Assembly: GCA_031550915.1 (NCBI GenBank)
Contig: JAVBOF010000108.1
Coordinates: 1 to 6,296, forward strand
Direction: 5' to 3'
Length of the DNA stretch: 6,296 nucleotides
DNA from: JAVBOF01 sp031550915
Lineage (GTDB): Bacteria; Bacillota; Clostridia; Christensenellales; MGBC116941
Part shown: piece after piece, positions 1 to 5,316 of the stretch
Layout of the letters: every line of letters begins with the position of its first letter
Numbering within the stretch: the first letter of the stretch is position 1
The notes under the pieces: generated by a model
What the model saw: only the letters and a program-made list of their open reading frames with translations
The model's database searches: none
What the model was told of the DNA's origin: nothing
Made by a program: the position numbers and the translations under genes

Positions 1-1
1 A

Positions 2-910
2 ACTCTGTCCACCTATAATTATTCATTACAGAATGTTGAAAACACGAATGCACCTACGCCTGATCCGACGCCGACACCAGATTCCGGACAGAAGATAGTC
101 GCGTACGGCAAGGTACAGCAGACAATGTATGTACGGGCGACTCCTGACATCGGGCAGAAGGAACTGGGCATTCTCGAAACAGGCACCAAGGAATCTATAC
201 TGCAAATGAACGCGGTGGAAGGCTGGCACAAGATACTCTACAATAGTGGCATAGCGTATGTCGCGGCTAAATATATAGATATAATCGAAGATGATGCATC
301 GTCCGCAAAGATCATTAAATATGGGACAGTAGCCGTAAAGGATTACCTCAATGTCAGAGACGAGGCGGAGATAAACGCGAACGTTATAGCAAAGCTTAAG
401 AACGGTGAGATGGTGAGCATAACAAAGCTGAACTTTAATGCCCTGTTCCACCAGATTAAGCTGAATAATAAATATGCGTATGTGCATAAAGATTTTATTA
501 TAACACACGATAACCAGAGGGCGGCCGTATCGTTCCCCGCACAGGTAATTATAAAGGATGGCGTATACAAGAGTGCAAGCCCCACTTCAACGAAGCTAGG
601 GACAGTTGTCAAGGGCAGTTGGATAGCAGTTGTTAAAAAGAATGCGACTAAATCATACCATCAAGTCTTGGTTGGCGGCAGGATAGGATATATCAAGGCA
701 AAGAGCGTTAGCTTGCTTACATACGGAAAGCCGGCGACGGTCACAAAAACGGCGGTATTATATAAATATCCTTCAACGTCCAAAGCTAAATTAAAAACTC
801 TGAGCAAAGGCGCAAAACTCAAGATCTCCGCCAAAACGTTTAGTTCTAAGTTTGCACAGGTAATATACGGCGGAACCTACGGATATATAGAACGCAACAA
901 GATAAAGTAA
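2..910 (+). CDS. SH3-repeat protein, C-terminal part (5' end outside window)
   Basis: The reading frame is open from the first complete codon (base 2) to the TAA at 908-910, so 302 residues of the C-terminal part are visible. The ATG at 125 is not the start, because the same frame runs on upstream without a stop. Visible residues 1-15 end an unknown upstream domain. Residues 16-30 are a Pro/Thr/Asp-rich linker (APTPDPTPTPD). Four bacterial SH3-like modules follow, at roughly residues 32-98, 104-169, 175-239 and 240-302. Each ends in an aromatic/Gly 'xYV/I' turn (IAYV, YAYV, IGYI, YGYI), and three begin with a YG pair. SH3b modules of this kind typically bind cell-wall peptides or anchor secreted enzymes to the envelope. 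Surface location is therefore inferred, but the signal peptide and any catalytic domain would lie upstream. Modules 3-4 are very Lys-rich, which would suit an anionic wall. The gene is followed by an intrinsic terminator. The SH3 assignment is good; the overall function is unknown. Confidence 0.8.
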   Translation, partial: TLSTYNYSLQNVENTNAPTPDPTPTPDSGQKIVAYGKVQQTMYVRATPDIGQKELGILETGTKESILQMNAVEGWHKILYNSGIAYVAAKYIDIIEDDASSAKIIKYGTVAVKDYLNVRDEAEINANVIAKLKNGEMVSITKLNFNALFHQIKLNNKYAYVHKDFIITHDNQRAAVSFPAQVIIKDGVYKSASPTSTKLGTVVKGSWIAVVKKNATKSYHQVLVGGRIGYIKAKSVSLLTYGKPATVTKTAVLYKYPSTSKAKLKTLSKGAKLKISAKTFSSKFAQVIYGGTYGYIERNKIK

Positions 911-930
911 CGAAGACAGGAATTGATTTG

Positions 931-956
931 ACCGGCCTAAACTTGGCCGGTTTTTC
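931..956 (+). terminator. Rho-independent terminator of the SH3-repeat gene
   Basis: A perfect 7-bp stem, ACCGGCC (931-937) with GGCCGGT (945-951), encloses a 7-base loop and runs straight into five T residues (951-955). It starts 20 bases after the stop codon of the SH3-repeat gene, so it should end that unit and isolate the next gene. Confidence 0.88.
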
Positions 957-980
957 TATATAAATATACCAATATAGTTA

Positions 981-1006
981 AGTATTTAGTGCAAATCGCA
1001 AATACT
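981..1006. promoter_or_regulatory. 7-bp inverted repeat upstream of the corrinoid-activator promoter
   Basis: AGTATTT (981-987) and AAATACT (1000-1006) are perfect inverted repeats separated by 12 bases. They end 13 bases upstream of the proposed -35 hexamer. Position and symmetry suit a dimeric regulator, most simply an activator, but no known operator consensus is recognised. In an AT-rich intergenic region a 7-bp match could be chance. Confidence 0.3.
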
Positions 1007-1019
1007 AGATACTATTCAA

Positions 1020-1048
1020 TTGCCCTTTTCTTGCGGATGCTTTATAAT
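1020..1048 (+). promoter_or_regulatory. Sigma-A-type promoter for the ASKHA/corrinoid-activator gene
   Basis: A perfect -10 hexamer TATAAT (1043-1048) lies 17 bases after TTGCCC (1020-1025), which matches the -35 consensus TTGACA at four of six positions. Transcription would start around 1055, giving a leader of about 25 bases before the ATG at 1081. With the terminator upstream at 931-956, this supports an independent transcription unit. Confidence 0.65.
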
Positions 1049-1080
1049 AGAGCAAATTAAACAAAGGTAAGGTATATTGG

Positions 1081-2682
1081 ATGGGCAAATTATTTCTGAT
1101 TACTGGCGATACGCAAAGGGAAATAAGTTTTGAGAGCGGAGAATCGGCGCTTTCCGCTATAAAAAAGGCGGGCGAAGATATTCCTTCCCCGTGTGGCGGG
1201 CGCGGGAAGTGCGGAAAATGTGCCGTTGAAATAGTTGGGGAAATACCGGAGTCACTATATAAAAAGGGTATAGTCAAGCCGGGCGAAACCAAGGCGTTGG
1301 CTTGCGGGCTGGAGGCATATGAAGGGTTACGGATCAGAAAGCTGTTTTCGGATACCGGATGGCATCAGCAGCGGAGCGCCTATATGCGGGCTGTTGACCT
1401 GAAACCGGTATTTGATATCACAGGCGATGCTTTTTTGGCTTTGGGTGTAGATATAGGGACAACTACCATAGCTTGTTACCTGCTGGATATGAGAAGCGGT
1501 GAAACTATAGACGCAGGCTCTTCAATGAACCCGCAGAGAAAGTTTGGCGCGGACGTTATTTCACGTATAAACTGCTCGATTCAGAATGAGGCGAGCTTCA
1601 TAGAGATGCGCGACAGCATACGTGCGGAGATCATGCGACTTGCTATTGAAGCCTGTAAGCGTACGGGACATAGCGTGAAGAATATATTACACGGAGTTAT
1701 CGCCGGAAATACCGTCATGATGCATATATTCGGGGGTTATCCGCTAAACGGCATAGCGATGGCTCCATTTGTTCCGGAATATACAGACGGGCACGACGTC
1801 ATGGCAAAGGATATTGCATTGGATTTTGCGGAAAACGCAAAAATAAGCCTTTTGCCGTGTATATCCGGATTTGTAGGCGCGGATACCGTTGCGTGTATGA
1901 TAGCCGCAGAGCTGGAAAAACAGGACGAACTATGCCTGGTTTTGGATATGGGTACCAACGGCGAGGTTGCGCTTGGCAATAAAGAGAGAATACTTACTTG
2001 TTCAGTAGCGGCGGGACCGGCTTTTGAAGGAGGGCACATACGATTTGGCACGGGCAGTATAAAGGGCGCAATCAATTCAGTATACCTTAACGACGGTGAG
2101 ATCGTATATACTACGATAGACGACGCTCCCGCAAAAGGGATATGCGGAACAGGTATAGTCGATGCTATATCCACATTGCTAAAAAACGGGGTGGTTGACG
2201 AAACGGGCGTGATGAAAAAGCCTGGTTCATCAGACGCGCCTTACGCGAAATACCTGCAGAAATTTGAAGAAACAAATGCATTTTGTATCTGTGAGGCATC
2301 CGGCGTGCAGCAGGAGGTCTTTATTACCCAACATGATGTCCGTGAACTGCAATTGGCAAAGGGAGCGCTGGCAGCTGGCATAGAGGTTATACTTGGAATA
2401 TGGGGCGCAAAAATGGAGGATATATCCAAGGTCTTTTTAGCCGGGGGCTTCGGCACCGCGCTTAACATAGAGAGTGCCTGCGAGATTGGGTTATTGCCAA
2501 AGGTATTGAAGGAGCGGATAGTGGCTCTTGGCAACGGTGCAGGAGCTGGAGCGCAATTATGCGCAAAATGCAAAGACATGCTCGATCTTTCACAACAATT
2601 GCTTAGACAGACTGAATATATAGAGCTTTCCGGCAGAGCGGATTTCCAGGAGCTTTTTATAGATAAGATGATGTTTGAATAG
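1081..2682 (+). CDS. [2Fe-2S] ferredoxin-ASKHA protein, RACo-like corrinoid protein activator (DUF4445 family)
   Basis: The 533-aa protein matches the layout of reductive activators of corrinoid proteins (RACo/AcsV, O-demethylase activating enzymes). These use ATP and a low-potential [2Fe-2S] cluster to reduce inactive Co(II)-corrinoid to Co(I) in the cytoplasm. Residues 1-88 are a plant-type ferredoxin domain with cluster ligands C38, C44, C47 and C75 (CX5CX2C plus a distal Cys). An ASKHA ATPase fold starts near 120. It shows D124-IGTTT phosphate loop 1, NPQ-x2-FGADVISRI (150-163), GNTVMMH (209-215), D289-MGTNGE phosphate loop 2, AAGPAFEGG (310-318), GICGTGIVD (353-361), ITQHDVRELQLAKG (415-428), adenosine-site-like AGGFGT (454-459) and GNGAGAGA (484-491). 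Only about 35 residues join the two domains, so the linker and middle domains of full-length RACo (over 600 aa) seem to be missing. The ATG at 1081 has TAAGG eight bases upstream and its own promoter. No methyltransferase or corrinoid protein is visible nearby, so its substrate is unknown. Family assignment is strong; the exact partner is inference. Confidence 0.88.
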   Translation: MGKLFLITGDTQREISFESGESALSAIKKAGEDIPSPCGGRGKCGKCAVEIVGEIPESLYKKGIVKPGETKALACGLEAYEGLRIRKLFSDTGWHQQRSAYMRAVDLKPVFDITGDAFLALGVDIGTTTIACYLLDMRSGETIDAGSSMNPQRKFGADVISRINCSIQNEASFIEMRDSIRAEIMRLAIEACKRTGHSVKNILHGVIAGNTVMMHIFGGYPLNGIAMAPFVPEYTDGHDVMAKDIALDFAENAKISLLPCISGFVGADTVACMIAAELEKQDELCLVLDMGTNGEVALGNKERILTCSVAAGPAFEGGHIRFGTGSIKGAINSVYLNDGEIVYTTIDDAPAKGICGTGIVDAISTLLKNGVVDETGVMKKPGSSDAPYAKYLQKFEETNAFCICEASGVQQEVFITQHDVRELQLAKGALAAGIEVILGIWGAKMEDISKVFLAGGFGTALNIESACEIGLLPKVLKERIVALGNGAGAGAQLCAKCKDMLDLSQQLLRQTEYIELSGRADFQELFIDKMMFE

Positions 2683-2684
2683 TC

Positions 2685-2785
2685 TGCTTTAGTTAAGGAG
2701 TTTCGTATTTGAGCAAGCGGTTGACCATCCTGTTTATGTTCAACTGCTTTTTCTTTGTTTCTTTACCTTTTTAACTAAGAAAGCA
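2685..2785. repeat. Long inverted repeat enclosing the corrinoid-activator terminator
   Basis: TTAGTTAA (2689-2696) is perfectly complementary to TTAACTAA (2771-2778). After a three-base bulge on the right arm, four more pairs form: TGCT (2685-2688) with AGCA (2782-2785). These arms enclose the smaller terminator hairpin at 2716-2748. Together they fill almost the whole gap between two convergent genes. Neither arm gives a T-run on the minus strand, so it is not an obvious terminator for the gene ending at 2791. Confidence 0.45.
2716..2752 (+). terminator. Rho-independent terminator of the corrinoid-activator gene
   Basis: A 9-bp stem with one G-U pair forms between AGCGGTTGA (2716-2724) and TCAACTGCT (2740-2748), with a 15-base loop and a T-run at 2748-2752 followed by further T-rich sequence. 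It lies 33 bases after the TAG stop of the activator gene and is oriented for plus-strand transcription. Confidence 0.7.
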
Positions 2786-2790
2786 TCCAC

Positions 2791-3876
2791 TCAATCTTCG
2801 GATATATTCTCTATCAAAAAAGCGCTATGAGTATTTGAAGAACGGGTAACCTCAAAGATGAATATCCTTACCATATAGGAATTTTCAGTCTGCGGGAATT
2901 CCAGCGCCAGACGCACACCGGATTCTGTACCGGATGCCCAAAGAGGTTTTGTTATCTCGGTAAAACCCCCTAAAAACTCTTGAAGATCATCGAAAGCAAG
3001 GCCATTTTTCAACTTTGGGGCAATGTAACCCATCGTCTCATTTTCGCTGCCCATTCTCAATGCTTCTAAAAAACCCGTGACTGCGTCTTCGGGAGTTTCA
3101 GGCCGCTTTCGCTCTACTGAAAAAAAGCCTGTAGATTGTGTTTTTAAGCTGGCCACACAGTTTTCGATAGACCAAATCTCCATAGATTGAAGCATTGTCG
3201 GCTTTCGTCCGGAAGATATCCGCTTTATATAGCCTTTTCCGGTTTCAAATGCCCAGCCTTCGTGTGAGAAGAGTGGTAAGATCTTTTTACCGTCATACGC
3301 AGTTATATAAAGCCACTCGGCATAATCACTTTTTACCCGCACCGCTAAATCGCCGCATACGCCGGCCCCCGTGTTGATATTCTCAATAGAGACCTTACCT
3401 TCGGCGCCCTTAAGAGGGTAAAGATAATGCATTCGCTCTGTCAGCCTGTCCTCAATAGCCAGGTTCAGACCATTGTCTTCAAATACGGTCGCAACAAAAG
3501 GCCTGCCGCGCACCATTTCCCAGTCCTTTTGGCAAACGGAGCGTGGAAGCACCGCCTCTCTGCTTTCCAAAAGGACCATCGGAGGTGTTATGTGAAGATG
3601 GTATACCCCATCCGGCCATATCCCAATCCGTATACAGGAATTTTGCTCCTGGCGCAAAAGTTTGCCGTCTAAAAACTGAAATGCCCTTGAGAAGGGAAGA
3701 TAGGCACAATTGTGCGGATTTTCCAAGGGCTCAAAGGCTATATAAAAAATACAAGATGGTGAAACAGGAGCGGTAAGCGGTTCGTTCTGGGAAACTGAGC
3801 CAACTATTGTATCGTTCATACGGATCAACCCTTTGACTTTGGATCTGAATACGATGAGCGGCAGTGTACGTTCCAT
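2791..3876 (-). CDS. Hypothetical protein, 361 aa, with possible NTF2-like C-terminal domain
   Basis: I do not recognise this family. The start is the ATG at 3876-3874 (MERTLP), because a perfect AGGAGG sits seven bases upstream. An in-frame ATG at 3957 would add 27 residues but would place that Shine-Dalgarno inside the coding region. There is no signal peptide or membrane segment, so it is probably cytoplasmic. Residues 1-60 look beta-rich with short hydrophobic strands (KVKGLIRMNDTIVGSV, then CIFYIAFEPL), loosely like a PEGA or carboxypeptidase-regulatory-type sandwich. The middle has alternating strands rich in Trp and Tyr. From about residue 258 the pattern changes: a helix (TPEDAVTGFLEAL), a 'MGYIAPKL' segment, a second short helix and two long strands. 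This is the order seen in NTF2/DUF4878-like folds, but the resemblance is structural guesswork. It is divergent from the Myb-like regulator gene and shares its control region, so regulation by that protein is plausible. No separate terminator was seen after its TGA. Confidence 0.75.
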   Translation of the reverse strand: MERTLPLIVFRSKVKGLIRMNDTIVGSVSQNEPLTAPVSPSCIFYIAFEPLENPHNCAYLPFSRAFQFLDGKLLRQEQNSCIRIGIWPDGVYHLHITPPMVLLESREAVLPRSVCQKDWEMVRGRPFVATVFEDNGLNLAIEDRLTERMHYLYPLKGAEGKVSIENINTGAGVCGDLAVRVKSDYAEWLYITAYDGKKILPLFSHEGWAFETGKGYIKRISSGRKPTMLQSMEIWSIENCVASLKTQSTGFFSVERKRPETPEDAVTGFLEALRMGSENETMGYIAPKLKNGLAFDDLQEFLGGFTEITKPLWASGTESGVRLALEFPQTENSYMVRIFIFEVTRSSNTHSAFLIENISED

Positions 3877-3883
3877 TGGATTT

Positions 3884-3889
3884 CCTCCT
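3884..3889 (-). promoter_or_regulatory. Ribosome binding site fixing the start of the 361-aa hypothetical protein
   Basis: On the minus strand this is a full AGGAGG, seven bases before the ATG at 3876. It decides between that ATG and the in-frame ATG at 3957, which has no comparable site. Confidence 0.85.
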
Positions 3890-4058
3890 AGGTAAATCGA
3901 AAGCAGTAAGTTTTGTCCATCGTTGATATATATTCGAAAGCCGTCGGTAAAATGCATGGTAACTCAGGGCATGCCCCTTTTTCCTTTTGTACAGCCCATA
4001 TCTTGCGGCATAGCGTTCTAAGCACCTAAGCATACTCATATAAATATTGTGCGGAACA

Positions 4059-4091
4059 AAAGCAGGGATAATTTCTTTGCTTTATTTTTTT
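4059..4091 (+). terminator. Weak terminator-like hairpin in the divergent region
   Basis: AAAGCA (4059-4064) can pair with TGCTTT (4078-4083) across a 13-base loop, followed by A and seven T residues (4085-4091). The stem is short and AT-rich, and no plus-strand gene lies upstream. It could end read-through or an unrecognised short transcript, or be chance in AT-rich DNA. Confidence 0.2.
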
Positions 4092-4198
4092 AACCGCGTT
4101 TCAAAGTTAATGCAGCTAAGGGAGCCTTTTATCATCGTTTGTAAATTTCCCGGACGGAAGATTTGTTTATATGGAAATTAATTGGAATAAACGGCCGG

Positions 4199-4213
4199 AT
4201 TATTGACAATAAT
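4199..4213. promoter_or_regulatory. Perfect 15-bp palindrome, candidate operator of the Myb-like regulator gene
   Basis: ATTATTG-A-CAATAAT is a perfect inverted repeat (7 bp arms, one central base) ending 21 bases before the Shine-Dalgarno and 35 bases before the ATG at 4249. It contains a consensus-like TTGACA. Its place between two divergent genes suits a repressor or autoregulation site. It does not match a regulator consensus I can name with confidence, such as the Fur, PerR, Rex or CIRCE elements. Confidence 0.4.
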
Positions 4214-4234
4214 ATATCCAAGAATTGATGAATC

Positions 4235-4240
4235 AGGGGG
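4235..4240 (+). promoter_or_regulatory. Ribosome binding site fixing the start of the Myb-like regulator
   Basis: AGGGGG lies eight bases before the ATG at 4249. In-frame TTG (4225) and ATG (4228) codons further upstream would place this site inside the coding sequence and have no comparable site of their own, so 4249 is preferred. Confidence 0.7.
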
Positions 4241-4248
4241 ACGATACT

Positions 4249-5247
4249 ATGTCAAAGACATCCAGTGATATTGCGGGGGCGCTAGATTACCCGGAAAACA
4301 TGGCTATATTGAGCAAATCCGGTTGGGAAGCGAGTGAAACAGAGCTTTTGTTTGCTGAAGTGGAAAACGCCCGTAGGGAAGGTAAACCATTGAAAATGGT
4401 TTTTGATAAGGTTGCAAAGGCAACTGGGCGCAAACCAAACAGTATACGCAATTATTACTACAACAAGATCAAGAATATGCCAGACGATGAAACGCTGGAT
4501 AGACAAACCGCTTTTACGCCGTTTAAGAAAGAGCAAATATGGGATCTGATGGTCACGGTCCTTGGAGCTCAAGCCAGGGGAATAAGTGTCCGCGCCTGTA
4601 CGCTTGCCCTCGGAAATGGTGATAAAAAAGAAATGCTGAGGTATCAGAATAAATACCGAAGCGTTATAAAGAACAATCCTGTTTTGGTAAAGCAGGTAAT
4701 GGATTATATGAAGGAAAAAAACATATCCTGCTTCGATCCGTATGCTATCGGGGCAATAGACGGGCGCAGGGGACACAGCGGAAGAAAGCCCGACAGGGAA
4801 CGGATAAAGATGGATATGATAGATGTTGTAAGCGGGCTAGTCGAGGATATGCGGTCCTTGGAGGATTTGGATATAATGGCTCTGTTCAAGGGAATGAAGC
4901 AGCTTACCGGAATGGCGTGCGGAAAGCTTAAGGAAAGCGGCCAGGATTATAAGGCCCAGTTGTTGATGGCTGAGGATAGGGAGCAGGAAATGCTGATAAA
5001 GGCCAAAGAGTTTGAAGTTACGCTAGCGGAAAGCCAGAACCGTATTTCTTTACAGCAGGCAAGGCTTGAAAACCAAAGAAACACTATTAACAGCTTGTTA
5101 TTGATGTTGAGACAGTTAATAAAAGTAAACAGGGATTTCCTTGGTTTGAATTCAGTAATAAAGGTCAGCAACCTCGGAACCTATATAATGCAGCTGGCGA
5201 AGAGCATTGAGGATTGTGAAAGGGCAATGAAGGAATACGCCGTTTAA
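4249..5247 (+). CDS. Myb/SANT-like DNA-binding protein with coiled-coil C-terminus, RsfA-like
   Basis: This is a 332-aa putative transcription regulator. Residues 25-75 form a Myb/SANT-like helix-turn-helix: W26 begins helix 1 (WEASETELLFAEVENARREG), helix 2 is PLKMVFDKVAKATG, and the recognition helix is R61-KPNSIRNYYYNKIK. The pattern resembles the DNA-binding domain of RsfA, a prespore regulator of Bacillus acting in the sigma-F/sigma-G programme. A second Myb-like unit may follow at about 92-143 (W98, a 'GDKKEMLRYQNKYR' helix). Residues 172-187 are strongly basic (GRRGHSGRKPDRERIK) and could contact DNA. Residues about 234-297 are charged, heptad-like helix, probably a coiled coil for dimerisation. 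The start is chosen from the ribosome binding site at 4235-4240. The gene is divergent from the 361-aa unknown protein, and a palindrome sits just upstream, so autoregulation is plausible. DNA binding is well supported; a sporulation role is inference from the family only. Confidence 0.75.
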   Translation: MSKTSSDIAGALDYPENMAILSKSGWEASETELLFAEVENARREGKPLKMVFDKVAKATGRKPNSIRNYYYNKIKNMPDDETLDRQTAFTPFKKEQIWDLMVTVLGAQARGISVRACTLALGNGDKKEMLRYQNKYRSVIKNNPVLVKQVMDYMKEKNISCFDPYAIGAIDGRRGHSGRKPDRERIKMDMIDVVSGLVEDMRSLEDLDIMALFKGMKQLTGMACGKLKESGQDYKAQLLMAEDREQEMLIKAKEFEVTLAESQNRISLQQARLENQRNTINSLLLMLRQLIKVNRDFLGLNSVIKVSNLGTYIMQLAKSIEDCERAMKEYAV

Positions 5248-5261
5248 CGCATCTGAAACAT

Positions 5262-5294
5262 AAAAAAGGCTCTATTCATTAGATAGAGCCTTTT
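5262..5294. terminator. Bidirectional terminator between the Myb-like gene and etfA
   Basis: A perfect 12-bp stem, AAAAGGCTCTAT (5264-5275) with ATAGAGCCTTTT (5283-5294), encloses a 7-base loop. On the plus strand it ends in four T residues after the Myb-like gene (stop at 5247). On the minus strand the A-run at 5262-5267 gives six U residues, a stronger terminator for etfA (stop at 5317). It serves both convergent genes. Confidence 0.9.
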
Positions 5295-5316
5295 GAGGTA
5301 TTTCGGAATTAGATGG

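Larger units (their letters stand above)
3890..4234. other. Divergent intergenic region, no gene recognised
   Basis: About 370 bases lie between the divergent starts at 3876 (-) and 4249 (+). I see no convincing coding sequence: the minus-strand frame opening at 4039 lacks a ribosome binding site and runs into the coding region of the 361-aa protein in another frame. Items present are the self-complementary GGGCATGCCC (3967-3976); a weak hairpin with a T-run (4059-4091); GTTTAT (4165-4170) and ATAAAC (4187-4192) as a short inverted repeat; and the 15-bp palindrome at 4199-4213. No confident sigma-A promoter was found for either gene. The best plus-strand -35 (TTGACA, 4203-4208) lies inside the palindrome and has no matching -10 at the right distance. 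Use of another sigma factor is possible. Confidence 0.6.

Noticed and set aside
125..127. ATG as the start of the SH3-repeat gene
   Set aside because: It falls inside the first SH3 module. The same frame is open to the window edge with a plausible linker, and no ribosome binding site precedes it.
3877..3957. N-terminal 27-residue extension of the 361-aa protein
   Set aside because: The AGGAGG at 3884-3889 lies inside this stretch and is perfectly spaced from the ATG at 3876, while the ATG at 3957 has no such site.
3967..3976. GGGCATGCCC followed by T-rich sequence as a terminator
   Set aside because: As a hairpin it has only three base pairs around a four-base loop, and no plus-strand gene precedes it.
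3731..4039. Minus-strand reading frame of 102 codons opening in the divergent region
   Set aside because: It has no ribosome binding site before its ATG. Most of it overlaps the 361-aa protein's start and ribosome binding site in another frame, and its Arg/Tyr-rich composition looks like a frame shadow.
4203..4208. TTGACA as the -35 of the Myb-like gene promoter
   Set aside because: The sequence 16-18 bases downstream (around 4225-4232) does not resemble TATAAT, and the start of transcription would fall on the ribosome binding site. The hexamer is better explained as part of the palindrome.
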